In this document: positions 49,504 through 61,400 of the stretch, piece by piece
How the letters are laid out: the number at the start of each line of letters is the position of its first letter
How positions within the stretch are numbered: position 1 is the first letter of the stretch
Assembly (NCBI GenBank): GCA_027422505.1
Contig: JAPQWV010000737.1
Location: 186,001 to 250,000, forward strand
Source: Craterostigma plantagineum
Taxonomy: Eukaryota > Streptophyta > Magnoliopsida > Lamiales > Linderniaceae
DNA length: 64,000 bases
Reading direction: 5' to 3'
Translations under genes and position numbers: made by a program
Notes under the pieces: model-generated
Databases searched by the model: none
Told to the model about the DNA's origin: nothing
Seen by the model: only the letters and a program-made list of their open reading frames with translations

Positions 49504-51499
49504 TCATCTTAGGCAAACGGTGGAGACGTGTTCGAGCTTCCTTCTGTTCGTCAGCAGATCCTTCAAGAACTTGGCGAAGCTGGGCATCTGCGTAATAGCT
49601 TCAACGAAAGGTAAGTTAATATGCAACTCTTTACACATACCCATAAATTTACCAAACTGCGCCTCGTTCTTGTCCTTCTTCAGTCGAGCCGGGTATGGGA
49701 TCTTCGGCTGGTATGGCTTCACCGGTGGCCGCTGGATCTCCGTCACCTTTTCCTTCTTGGGCTCGACCTTCTCCTTCTCAGCGTCGGCCTTCTCGACATC
49801 GCCGCCCCTGATCTCCTCAACTTCGGGCTCCTTGTGGCTCTCAAAGTTGGCATTCTCCTTGGCCTTCTTTTTGGCGGGCACTTCTTGCAACTCTCGCCCA
49901 TTCCTCAGCGTCACCGCCTTGCAGTACTCCTAAGGGTTCGGCTCGGTATAGCTTGGGAGCGATCCCTGGGTACGCCAACTGCTTCGCCATCTGGCCCGTC
50001 TTCTGCTCCAGCTTTTTGAGCGAGGCGTCTGTGTTCTGAGCACGCAAGTCGTTCGCCTCCATGTACTCCTCTATCTTCGTCATACGGCTCTCGTGGGCTG
50101 CGGTGGTGCTACTGAAATTCGTGAGGAGTGTCTTCATCATGTCCTTCATCTCCCTCATGTCGTCGGATCCTCCTGCGGGCATGTTCTGGTACTGTCGTGG
50201 TGGCCCGTTTTGGAATCCGGAAGGTCTGGGCTGAAATCCTGGTGGTCCTTGGCTCTGATGGTTCTGATTCCCGTATGCCAGGTTTGGATGTGCCCGGGGC
50301 TAACTTCGCTGGCCGCCTTGCTAATTTCCCATATAATCTACGTGTTCCAGCGGCTGCCCGAGTTGGCAATCTGAGGTCTCGTGGGCTGCGCCGCAAATTC
50401 TGCACAATGGCACGTAAGGCGTGTGCTGTGTCGGTGTGGTGCTGGCCACGGCGTTCACGGGCTGAGTCTGTCCGGACTTGGGAAGCAATGCACCAATTAC
50501 CGTCTGCAACTGAGAGTTCGTCGAGGCGATTTGTTGCTGGAGCGCCTCGATCTTAGCGTTAGTGGCCGTCTCCTCGCTCACTCCACATACGCCTGTCGTC
50601 TTCATCCTGTTATTGCCCCTCATGAAACTGTTCCTCGAGTAGTCCTCAATGAGGTTCCAAGCGTCGGTCACGTTGAGCTTCACGAGTCCTCCTCCGGCGG
50701 CTCCGTCTAGCATATGGACAGTCTGGTCGTTGAGCCCCTTGTGGAACCTGTTGATCTGGGCTGCCTTCGACATCCCGTGCCGTGGGCATCTCTTCAATAA
50801 TGCCTTGTAACGCTCCCACACCTCGTAGAGATTTTCAGACTCCTTCTGATGGAATAAAGAGATTTCTCTCTTCAATCGTAGCACCTTCGACAGTGGGAAG
50901 TAGTGGCCGATAAACGCGGCTCGCAGCTCCTCCCAGGTGGTGATCGAGCGAGGTGGTAACATCTCAAGCCAATCCTTGGCTCTGAACTTCAAAGAGAACG
51001 GGAATAACATGAGCTTAATCGCGTCGCCCGGAACACCATTGATTTTGATGGTGTCGGTCACCGTCAGAAACGCCTTCAGATGGGAGTAAGGATCGTCATC
51101 GGGGTTGCCCTCGAACTGGGCCGTCTGGAAAATCATCTGAAGCCAAGAGTGCTTCAATTCAAAATTGTTGTTCTCGATCGGCGAAATGACAATCGCCGAC
51201 TCCGTACCGCCTAGCGCGGCATTCTTGAGGAGGTCCTGAAGTGATGGTTCCTCCTCGAGAATGTTATGGACGGGTACTCGGTGGTCCGCCATGTCTACTT
51301 CTGTGTAGGGACTATCTACGGCTGCCTCTACACGTGAATTTTGGATGGATTCCTGCGAACTATCCTCTGAATAGCTAACTAAGCGGTCCTGAGAGCTAGT
51401 GGATGCTCCTTCGGTATCGCACTTAAGCTTCCTTCGCAACTTTCGTTCGAAATCCGGGTCTGCGTCAACGATGGGGCCCGATGGATGGCTTCGGGTCAT
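49504..51499 (-). pseudogene. Athila-like gag polyprotein, interrupted
   Basis: From ATG 51499 a 392-codon frame encodes gag. It has the retrotransposon gag core (HSWLQMIFQTAQFEG, LMLFPFSLKFRAKDWL, FIGHYFPLSKVLRLKREI, LYEVWERYKALLKRCPRHG) and a knuckle-like CRICGAAHETSDC. TAG stops follow at 50321-50323 and about ten codons on. The same frame then continues (PAGGSDDMREMKDMMKTLL) to about 49940, where it shifts by one. 49914-49504 carries a charged spacer (TLRNGRELQEVPAKKKAKEN) leading to protease. Gag would assemble the cytoplasmic particle; this copy cannot make it whole. Confidence 0.88.
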
Positions 51500-51707
51500 T
51501 CACCGCTGAATCGTACCTTCAATGAGTGAGAAACAAATATTAGCAAAAAAGTAAACAAATACGCCGAATAAGAATACGAAATCAATAACGACGCAGGAAA
51601 ACAACTAGTGCAAATAACACAAATAACGCAAACAATAAAAGCAAAGAAAACGTCGAAATCACAGTGGCTAAAGTACCGAACTACGGTGTTCCTAATATCA
51701 ATTTATT

Positions 51708-51724
51708 CCCCGGCAACGGCGCCA
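51708..51724 (-). other. Primer-binding site of the Athila-like element
   Basis: Minus strand TGGCGCCGTTGCCGGGG, a few bases inside the 5' LTR. Confidence 0.88.
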
Positions 51725-51730
51725 AAAACT

Positions 51731-53122
51731 TGATCGACACGTGGTGTGTGAATGAGAAGTGCGACAAGTAATAATTAAAACGAATACTAAATTACTATCA
51801 CCGACGTGCGATAGGCAGTGGACCTATCGTTTGTAGTGCGGTAAAGTGAGTAAACGAGTATCGAACACGAGGAATAAATCAAGTACTAGTAGTGACCTAT
51901 CGACTCGATATTTAGCCTAAGCAAAATACGCAGATTGTTTTATGACTTAACCCAACAGATTACTTCTAACTAAACTAGAGATTCAAATAGCACGCTTAAA
52001 ACTGATACGAAGCTTCAGATAATAAAGATGTGCTCGGGATTCGAATCCCGCTAGGTGTTATCGATTAAGACAATAAAATCGTTCCTACGTGATCTTGACT
52101 AAATCGCAGTAATTTCCTACCCGCTCGCGAATTTGTTGTCGCCCTAGACGCTCGCGGGGATCTAAAATTCAGTAATTACTAACGGCGAGGATCGAGTATT
52201 TGCTTTCGCCCTATACTCGAATCCTATCTTCTATGAACGGCCTAAACGTTGTTTAGCTGTCGCCCTAAACGTTTTTCCACACGATCACTCAACACATAGA
52301 CATATTAAAGCGACGAAACATATTTATAGAACGATAAATAGTCAAAAACACAAAGTCACGATAATATACGTCTTAAGTACGACTAATCCTAGTGTTCATC
52401 TAATCCCAAACACACGGGGAAATTAGCTACTCATAATAGACGAGATAACAACGACGATTGTTGAGAACAGAGAAGAAGAACTCATAATCTTGAATACTGG
52501 CGAATTATCGATGCTTGCTTGATAAATCTTCGTTCTCTGATCAATTGGGCGTGATTGCGTCGTTGCTCCGTCTCTTGCGCTTCGTGATGTAATTCTTTGT
52601 TCTTTTCGCCCTAAATTCGTCCCTAGATGGTTTGGATTTGATCTCTGGTAAGTTATATCTTTTTCTGGGTCGAATTTGAGCTTTTTATACTGATTCCCGT
52701 GTCGGTCACGGCCTGGGACATGGGCTGTCACGGCCGTGACCAACATCGATCGCATCTCGCATTTTCTACCCTTGGTCACGGCCAAGTGCATTGCACGTCA
52801 CGGCCGTGACCATCATCAGTCCTGCTCTCTGCCCTTGGTCACGGCCAAGTGCATTGCACGTCACGGCCGTGACCATCATCTGGCTCGCTCTCTGTCCCTA
52901 GTTACGGCCGTGACGCATAATGCGTCTGGCCGTGACTGGGGGCAGTGTTGCCCTTTTCGCGCCTTTTGCCTCGTTTTCGCTCTTTTTCGCCCGAAACTCG
53001 TCCTGAGCTCATTCAACAATAAAACAAGTGTAAATATATCGAATAGATGCATAAATTGATTGCTAAAGCTCTATTATACCCCGAATAAATACTACGATAA
53101 ACGTATTGAAATGCGTTTATCA
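51731..53122 (-). repeat. Athila-like 5' LTR
   Basis: Homologous to 40595-41985 along its length. In the roughly 350 bases I compared, differences number about six, mostly transitions. It contains the same TATA box and GTCACGGCCGTGAC cluster (about 52730-52950). Confidence 0.93.
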
Positions 53123-53127
53123 CGACC

Positions 53128-53663
53128 ATTGTCTTCGTAGTGGAGGTCTGATGGTTGTGGCGGTAGCGGTTTTTCGTTGAGAAACTAGGACATCGCGATG
53201 TCGAATTATCCATTCGAATCTTTTTCGCTCAAACCAGCGCCCGCTTGGTGTGGTCGGGTATGTGAGGCGAGGGCGCAATTGGGCCCGATAGCGGGCTCGC
53301 CTAACCGACGATCGCGTTCGGGCCGCCATGTATGGCTGAAAATACGGGAATGGGTCGTTCTGGTGATAGATCTGCGCGCAACGAATCATGCTTGGTGGTG
53401 GCTGTGTGCGGTCATCGCACTCCTCTGTTTAGGGATAGTCTCTATGAGGCGGTGTTGATGAATTGAGCCTCGACGGCGCGCACTTCATGTTCAGACCTTG
53501 GCTGATTTTTCAATGGTCATGGCTGGTTTTCGACTCGCTCATGGAGGTGGTCTTGGTCGACGGCAACGGGAAGGTCAATGGCTAACGACTTCGGAGTGGG
53601 CAGATTCATCGAAACGCATCGTAATTTTTTTAAGAACTAAACGTTCCCACAGACGGCGCCAAT
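53128..53663 (-). other. Outer element internal region, primer-site-proximal part
   Basis: Right-hand remainder of the outer element interior, beginning at the second copy of the CGACC duplication and ending at the primer-binding site and 5' LTR. No recognised protein. Confidence 0.6.
53644..53661 (-). other. Primer-binding site of the outer element
   Basis: Minus strand TGGCGCCGTCTGTGGGAA, two bases inside the 5' LTR. This form is common among plant gypsy-type elements; the tRNA primer was not determined. Confidence 0.8.
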
Positions 53664-54772
53664 TGATGCGTTCCAAAAAATCGCCCTTCACGTTCGCGCG
53701 CAAAGTAGATCGTTTATTCCCATCGTCATCGTGGATTGCCTGAAATATCAAAGAAAACGAGCTAGAAAGGCGCCGTTTCGGCGACGCCCCTCCGACGCTC
53801 AAGTCAGATAATCATCTTTGTCATCAATAACGGATAATTACGGGTGCTAGGCTCAGAGGACAGTTACAGTGTTCGTAAAAGCATACATGTGAAATGACTC
53901 GACTGTTACCTTTTTACACTAATCTCGTTTCGCCTTGCCTTGACCTGGTCATCACCCTAGCCCGCTTCTTTCGCGGCCTTCTCGCGACAACGTGGTCTTC
54001 TCCACGTTCTCTTTCCCTCCTTCCTTCGATTCTTCCCATGACTGCTTCTTCTCGAATGAAACCGCATTGTCCGAGCTTACCCTCTCCTTCTCGAGGACGT
54101 CGATTATACCCGCCCTCTTTCTCTTCTCGACTCAGGGTAGATCGGTTCGACCCGCCCAGCTGAATCGCTGAGCTCGTTCTCGTCGACCTGTTTGGCCCGT
54201 TCCCTATTCTCTCTTCTCGGGGTCTCTCAGTCCGTCTTCCCGAGGCTCTTTTCCCTTCCACCTCGGGCTATTTCCTCCTTGTTCTCGGGCTCGCTTTCGG
54301 GGTTATCCGCTTCTTTCCCCGGTTCTCCTCTCCTCATCAAGTGTATAGTTTGTAGTAATCGAGCGTATAAGAGCAAAATGAGATCATCGATCCCCCTTTA
54401 ACCGAAATGGAGATGAGCCTTTTATAATATGGCTTCCAAGTGAGTTGCCAAACCTACCCCATGAGGTGAGTGGATGAGCATCACTATGCAAGTGGGAGTA
54501 GTTCGTTTTAATACCTTTGACTAAGTCCCTACGTATAGTAACTACCTTACGAAAGAGATATTCATCGTCTCAGGGCCTTTTACGAAGCTCTCGAGCGGCC
54601 CCCACCCCGAGCAAGACCTTACCTCTCGAGTAGAGTTTCTTTATGCACAGACCGGCTTGGGATGTTTTTCGCGGGGTGTCGTTCCCTCCTCGGGAGGTAT
54701 TTTCCGCGAGAAATGTTACCCGCCTATTTCGGTTAAACTCGACTATTGGACCGGTTAAATCCGGGGATTACA
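53664..54772 (-). repeat. 5' LTR of the outer LTR element
   Basis: Minus strand start TGTAATCCCCGG, end GCATCA. In the roughly 200 bases I compared by eye from the GCATCA end it differs from the other LTR at about 4 percent of sites. Confidence 0.9.
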
Positions 54773-54777
54773 CAATC

Positions 54778-55080
54778 GTTTTCTAATTATACGAACTGTT
54801 ATAATTATTATACCAACTGGTATAGTTACAATTCTGTTGGTATAATTACGACAACAGATGGTATAATTTCTATAATTTGTGGTATAATTACAAACTCAGT
54901 TGGTATAATTACGTTCAATTTCGCTGTAAATTATAATAACGCTATTTACTGGTATAATAACGATAACGAACAGAGACAGTACAATTTCACCATTTTCTGG
55001 TACAATGTCCAATTTTGTTGGTATAATAACGGATTTTTTTTTGGTATAATTCGTGTGAAAATAATTATTCAGCTTTTTTT
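54778..55080. repeat. Repeated TTGGTATAATTA units in the Mutator-like element, right part
   Basis: Continuation of the 34990-35678 repeat beyond the inserted LTR element: TTGGTATAATTAC, GGTATAATTTC and related words. Confidence 0.85.
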
Positions 55081-55247
55081 ATACGTGAGACAACTGTATT
55101 TTTGTCCATTTAATGCTGAAAAGAGCTTTTGAGGTACTGAACAGCAATAAATTCTCAAATGGGTACTTATAAGGAAGAAATAATTCGAAGGAGGGTATTT
55201 AAAAGAAAGTTAAAATGTTGAAAGGGACTTATTAACCCTTAATTAAA

Positions 55248-55451
55248 GGTAGTGAATTCTATTTAATTATTATTTTTTTAAATAAAGCTGAAGTAACGGA
55301 TGTATCAATTTGACGGTATATAATAACTACTCACCTTAATATAATAGGATAGAAGACGTAGTTTGGCCAATTGGTTTGTACATACATCCATTGAGAAAAA
55401 GAGTAATATATACTTTTTTTAAGAGATAAAAGAGTACAATATCATACTTGG
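55248..55451. other. Spacer between the nested block and the MSH5 stop
   Basis: Short AT-rich segment that must hold most of the MSH5 3'UTR. The Mutator-like duplication ends only about 205 bp from the MSH5 stop codon. Confidence 0.6.
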
Positions 55452-58400
55452 TCATTGCATAGAACGGAAGAGGTCATCAAAGAAAGGGCGCAGATCGGCG
55501 GTTGACGTATCGAAAGCCAACAGTTTATCAACAGCCTCCTGCATTTGCATTGCATTCGAATTGCACATTACTGTATAATTATAATAATATAAAACGGAAA
55601 AACAAAAATGCACCATATATCCACTGAAAATATCAATATATCCATAGAAATTCCCGTATTTTCAACATATGTAATAATAAAGTGCATACATACCTTATAA
55701 TGCTCGTCCTGTGAATGTATATTCTCGTTCGCGAGCCTCTCGACGTTCTTAACAGTCCCGCTAGAGAGAAGTATAATTGCCGCTCTCTTTATTACTTCCT
55801 CAGAGACTCCTACACCAATTAATGTATGCGATCACACCCCTTTTAATGCTTATTAAGCAATGGTATGGAATGGACAAAGTTTGTTTTATTCTTTATGTCA
55901 CTATGGAAGTAAAATCTCATCAAAGACTGAATAATAGCGGCATACCTGCAAGTAGAGCGCAGTGTAATCCTGCAAAAGATAAGAGTAAAAGAATAGAGAT
56001 TTAGGAGGAATATATTATCATATTTTCAATTTCCATCAACTTCAGAAAAGAAAGGTTCCATTCCCATGGCTTACTCACCGTAGCTAAGAGGTGAACGGCC
56101 TGGAACCAACCTGCCAACAATCAAGACGAGCTAAGAACTGATATCGAACCAAGCGCTTCTTGAATTTCTATAGAATGGGGTTCGGGCACTAACCTATATA
56201 AGAATACGATATCGTTAACATCTGTTCGTTGGTCATCTGGACTAAGGACGCTCATTGTGTAATACTTGATCTTGCTTGTCTGCACGAGAATAACTTAGCT
56301 TTAGGATCGATTATGTAGCAGCACAAAATGCGTGGTGAGCAAAGTTACTTTACCTCAGGCAAATTGCCATTGTCGAATATCTCACTCAAGTGAGTGGACA
56401 GCAGAACCTACAGACAAAAGGGCATGGAACATCCCGTCAGAATTTCCATAGGAAAAAAGAGAATAAAAAAAAATTCAGCCATAAAAATGGGAAACCCGAT
56501 AGTGAAAGATTATATAACAGGAATTTCGATAATAACTAGAATGCCATCCCATAAAAACTTATTGGCGCATTTAGTCACTGGTTTCAAAACACAAACTTAT
56601 GGGAAAGTAAGAATTGCTAGATATTTCAAGGTTTTGTTAATGTAAATCACATTTGGTTTGTAATGAGCAAGTTTCTTGTTAGTAAGTCAATAAAAAAATA
56701 TGCCGGGAATTACTTAACACTGGAAAGTACGCCATTCTAATAGACGTCTATGGGAGATTATCACCAGAAGTCGTTGACATATATGATCAAAAAGCATCCT
56801 TTAAACCACAGGGACCTTAAATTACTGAAGCTATGCAAAACATTAGGATATGGAATAATAAAAGACGCGTACAACAGAAAAAAGGAAAAAAGAGGAAATA
56901 AAAACTGTTGGAATTCGGATGTGTAAAGATACATAACCTTTGGGGGATGATCAAATGAAGCAAAATAATTTATGGCTCCACAAAGGAGGCCAATGCCATC
57001 TGTAAGTAATTGTTAGAGAGTATATATCAACAAACAGATTATCTTCCAAAGCTATGTACAATTAAGGTCAACTAGAAGCTAACCTTCAGCAAGTGTCCCT
57101 TTACCAAATTCATCTACTAGACATAAAGACTGAGAAGTTGCATGCCTGAGGGAAACAAACAAGAGATACATAAAATGAAATAAATCATAACATGGATTTC
57201 TTTGCCAGTCAATAAGTTAAAAACCATGATACTTGTTTGATAAACTAAGACTGACGTTCTGATCTTTGTTTCTTGACTAACCTCAACATCATGCCCACTT
57301 GTTCAAGGTCGATCATGAAAGTTGATTGTTCAGCAGTCATAAACTTGGCACCCAAAGCACAGAAGATCCTATAAATAACTCATGTGATTATGTTTGTATT
57401 ACATCCCCCAAGGAGGATGGATAATAAGATTGGAGGGACTAGTACAAACCTATCAGTTAAACCAACAGTAGCTGAATCTGCAGGTACAAAACACCCAACA
57501 TGGGAGAGAAAAACGATCAAAGCGACCTGAAATGTAGGGACAAAACGTAAGTGACAAGAAATTTGTTATTTTGTCAATAAATTCTTAGAACATCTGATCT
57601 AGTAGATACCCCAACTTAAATTGGAATAATTCGAGGTCGAATAATTCGAATAAAAACTCGAATAAACCAATTTCTGTTCGAAAACGTCGATTTCAAGCTC
57701 AGAAACACGTTTGGGGTTAATATGTTTAGTAATCACAAACCCATCGATTAAAAACTCATTTCGACATGAAATTTCAGTCGAGCGGATCAAAATGATCAAA
57801 CATTCGATTTTTTTTTTCAACACCCAATCCCTTTTTTTAATTTAAACCCTAGACTCCCTTTTTTTTTTTTTTTTAATTTCACACAAAACTAATCCTATTG
57901 AACAAATGTCTACGCATATTTGCAGTTACTACGTACTTATCGCATCCAATTCTCTGATGATAATTATATTCTTTGCAGACCAACATAGTAAGACATCTGA
58001 TTTGTTCATACCGGAAAGGCTCTAAACCTATCAACATTGTTATGATCAGCATAATTTCAGCTCTCAAGCTTGTGTGATCCAACGACAACAATTATTAATT
58101 ATGAGTCTCCGATAACTAAGTTATTTCCTACACGAAAAAATAAAACGGAATAACTTGTCCAGAGGAATTAATGTCCACCGTACCCACCTGTTTTATGAAG
58201 ATACTTTTCCCAGAATAATTGGCCAGTGATGATACTGATTCTTCCTGATTATTTGAGTTCAGATATTGATTCTCGGAAAATCCAATGTATTAAAAGGGCA
58301 AAATTAATTCTAAGGATAATCTTATCACATATATACCTTCATCCAGAATAGTTGTATCGTTAGGAATGAATGTATCCACTGCCAACTCCTGCAAAACATG

Positions 58401-61400
58401 CCTAGAACCAACAACTAAACATGGAATTAATCTCACAAGACAGTGGAGAGCCAAAGTTATCTGATATTGCGTTAGCTCACACCTTCCGTTTCTTATATCA
58501 AGAATGCTTTCTGAAGTCAATACTGGTCTCACATGGTTGTTCTGATGAGCAACTAACGCCATGGATAAATAGCTAGATAACAGTTCATTAGGCATGGCAA
58601 AAACAATCAGAAAATAGAAGCACATTTTGCATAAAAAGTTTGAAAGGATGGATTACTTACCAATCAAGCTCAGCTGTAAAAGTAACAGCTTTCAGTATTG
58701 GATCAGAGAACTGTAGCATATGGTTGACTAGGTCTTTTGTGATTGCTCTCTCCATGTCTAGAAAGAGAACAAGAAAGTAGTATCAGCTACTCAACTGGAA
58801 AGCTATTAAGCATAATATGGAAAATATCATCCAACAGTCTTTCATAAACCAAGAAAGTGATGGAGGAGAATCAACAATCACTTATGGCACAATGCCAACA
58901 TCAATAGCATTCTTTCACATGGAACAAAAAACATTTATCGAGAAATGGGGACAACACTAAATATCTCAATAACTACCAATTACCCAATATTTTGTGATAA
59001 ATGTCTCCCAGAAGGTCATCCAGCTCCCGTGTCTTTCCAGTTCTATAAAAGAATTTCTTGGAGTCCCTATCTTCATCAGAAAACTGCCGATTTTACCAAG
59101 AGTAAGCTAGCGAGTGAAAGTTACGGCACAACTAACTGAAACACAAGAAATCTAAACTCACTGCAAATTCGAAGTCCTGAAGTTTCTCTAGAATGCTATC
59201 GTCAAGCTTTTCTTCGAAAATGCACATTAGGTAGCCTGTGAAAAAATATAAGACCATTTAGCATTAAAAAGGTGAAGCATATCTGAACAGCACGCAGCAG
59301 ATTATTTTGAAAATTCGAAAATTTCACGTACCACAAAGCCCACCCCATAATCAGTTTTTTTTTAACTATCTCATTAAGTTGTGGTTCGACATAAAAACAA
59401 GAACAATAAATATATCTACCTGCAGCCACAACGTCCCTGTAAACTCAGGAAAGCACACACTATAACTAAAGTATCTAAAGGGCAGGGAACATTCTCTGGT
59501 TGTATAATAATTAACGATGATAATACGCGAAATGATTGGTGTCAAGCCATCTATGACTAGAAATTAATTGAAAATTTGGTAAAGTCTAGGAAAGTGAAAA
59601 ATCCTAGGAAACCCATAACATACCAATTTGATGTATGTATACAATGCAGGGAATGAATTTTTCCCCAGCCATATGAGGTAATCGGGCAAGTTCCAAGGAT
59701 GAAACCTGTATGCGCATTTAATGTCCTAATATAAGTTGTATACTCAACACACATTGAACATTCCAAAAGAAAAAAAATCACTAGCTAGAACCTCTTCAAG
59801 AAATTCCGGCAATCCTCGTAAATTTGTCTCAGCTCATCCAGCTGCAAAGATTATATTAGTGAAATAACAATTAGTGTGTTATCAATGCAAATATATGGCC
59901 CACCTCCACACAAAATCCCTCTTTCACAAGCGTTTCATAACCTTTGTCTTTACTTCGGCTGACGTCAACGACTCCAATGACCTAACAGAAGTCCAGATGA
60001 ACAAATACCATTATGGGCATAAATTATAGTATCACGTAGTAAATGGTAATTATTTTGTTGTTAATCAAACGGTGCTTCATATGACGTGTAAATGGCAACT
60101 GGATTAAATTTCTTTTCCTTTTTTCGGTGCACCGACAAAAGCAGCCTTCAACAGAGTTGAAGATATCACTAAGCATCGTGTTACCTTCTGTAAATAAGGA
60201 CATTCCGTCAACAAAGAAACAATCTATTAGATGGACAGAATTAACACACCAATTCATATACATAGGTCAGATCCGTGGAGATGCATAGTCGACCCTGCAC
60301 CACAATTCATTTAATAAGGAGACGTCCCTCAAAACATCCAAATATTTTCCATGAGTTTAAATAGAGAAGGCTATAAAGCCAAAGTGTTATACAAAGCAAA
60401 ATTTTACTTGAATAATTATAAGTAGGTTATTCAGACATAAAAGCAGGCATACCTTCTCAATAATGTCCAGCTGTAAATGCTGCAGCTGCTCTTGAAGTGT
60501 TTCTGAAATGCCTACTTCAAATATCTTGTCAATGTGCAGCAACGCACTCATGCTCTGTCAAATAATATCTCATGTCAAATAATATCTTCATTCTTTCTAC
60601 TACTTGAAAATGAGAATGGCTAAACAGATATGTCACAGGAGGAACAAAATATTTGTTACTGAACGAAATGATGCAAATCTAAACAATTTAGTAAGCAAAA
60701 AAAAAAAAACCATTTTCAATCTAGGCAATCCATACAAACATGAAACTTTCTCCAATTCAGTGCAGAATAAAAGCAAAAGGGACAGTAGACTTAGAATGTG
60801 ACAGTTTCAGTTCGTTCATCCAGAGAACAGTACATTGATCCTTTGACAAGATGTCGGGAGTGGGCAGGGCAGAATACACCAAGAATAGGGACACAGACGA
60901 AACTGTTATCAGATAATCAACTTAGTGTTGCATTATAATCAGAAGGAATAACGCCTTACCTTCAAAAAGGTAGTCCAGTCACTACTTGTACATAAGGAAC
61001 TTGGAGAGTTGAGTTTCTATAACAAAAAAATATATTCAATATAGAACCATGAGATGATATAGAAGAATAAACGTTTATTTATAGACTCAAATTTAGGAAT
61101 TCTATTGTTTATTAAAACAAATTGTAGTTCTTGATCCATGATTAAGTAAAATGGTACTATGAGTAGGGATGGTGTCAGCCACCCAAGTTGGGGGGTTGGG
61201 TGTTGGCGCTACTGTCAGTATACCAGTACGGGGTAATCCGAGCGGTCGCGGGGGTCAAGGGACCCTCCAAGGCTTTATATGGGGTACGCTACTGACTATG
61301 GTCATAATAAAGGTACAGTAATCTATGAAGGGAACTAAGAGGTTTATGTACCTTGAGTATACGAGGAATATCTTTAACGGATTTCAGTGTTTGACGTAAA

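Larger units (their letters stand above)
40595..53122 (-). mobile_element. Athila-like Ty3/gypsy retrotransposon, minus orientation
   Basis: LTRs 40595-41985 and 51731-53122 are direct repeats. The 5-bp duplication CGACC lies at 40590-40594 and 53123-53127. The primer-binding site (minus strand TGGCGCCGTTGCCGGGG) is the form known from Athila and related elements. Order on the minus strand: 5' LTR, gag, protease, RT, RNase H, integrase, a spacer with palindromic repeats, an ATHILA/env-like ORF, polypurine tract, 3' LTR. Total is about 12.5 kb. Each ORF is broken by stops or one-base shifts, yet the LTRs differ by only about 2 percent in the part I compared. Confidence 0.95.
35679..54772 (-). 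mobile_element. Non-autonomous LTR retrotransposon (LARD-like), minus orientation, hosting a nested Athila
   Basis: Two LTRs, 35679-36794 and 53664-54772, are in direct orientation. The 5-bp duplication CAATC lies at 35674-35678 and 54773-54777. A primer-binding site next to the right LTR (minus strand TGGCGCCGTCTGTGGGAA) and a polypurine tract next to the left LTR (minus strand ATTTTTTGGGGGACTAT) show minus orientation. Without the nested insertion the internal region is about 4.3 kb. It encodes no gag, protease, RT or integrase that I can recognise, but has two tandem arrays. Non-coding interiors of this size are typical of LARD-type derivatives moved by a partner element. The primer site suggests a gypsy-type partner. 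Confidence 0.9.
34882..55238. mobile_element. Mutator-like non-autonomous element, split by the nested LTR elements
   Basis: The 9-bp duplication TTAATTAAA lies at 34873-34881 and 55239-55247. The two ends, GGGTGAATTCC... and ...ATTAACCC, are inverted and remain alignable for about 100 bp (for example AACTTTCTT, then CTTAT(C/A)AGTACCCAT in both). Only 34882-35678 and 54778-55238 belong to it, about 1.26 kb in all. The interior is made of AT-rich units around TTGGTATAATTA and ACTGTTAT in both orientations. No transposase is seen. A 9-bp duplication with long inverted ends is typical of Mutator-like elements. Confidence 0.8.
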
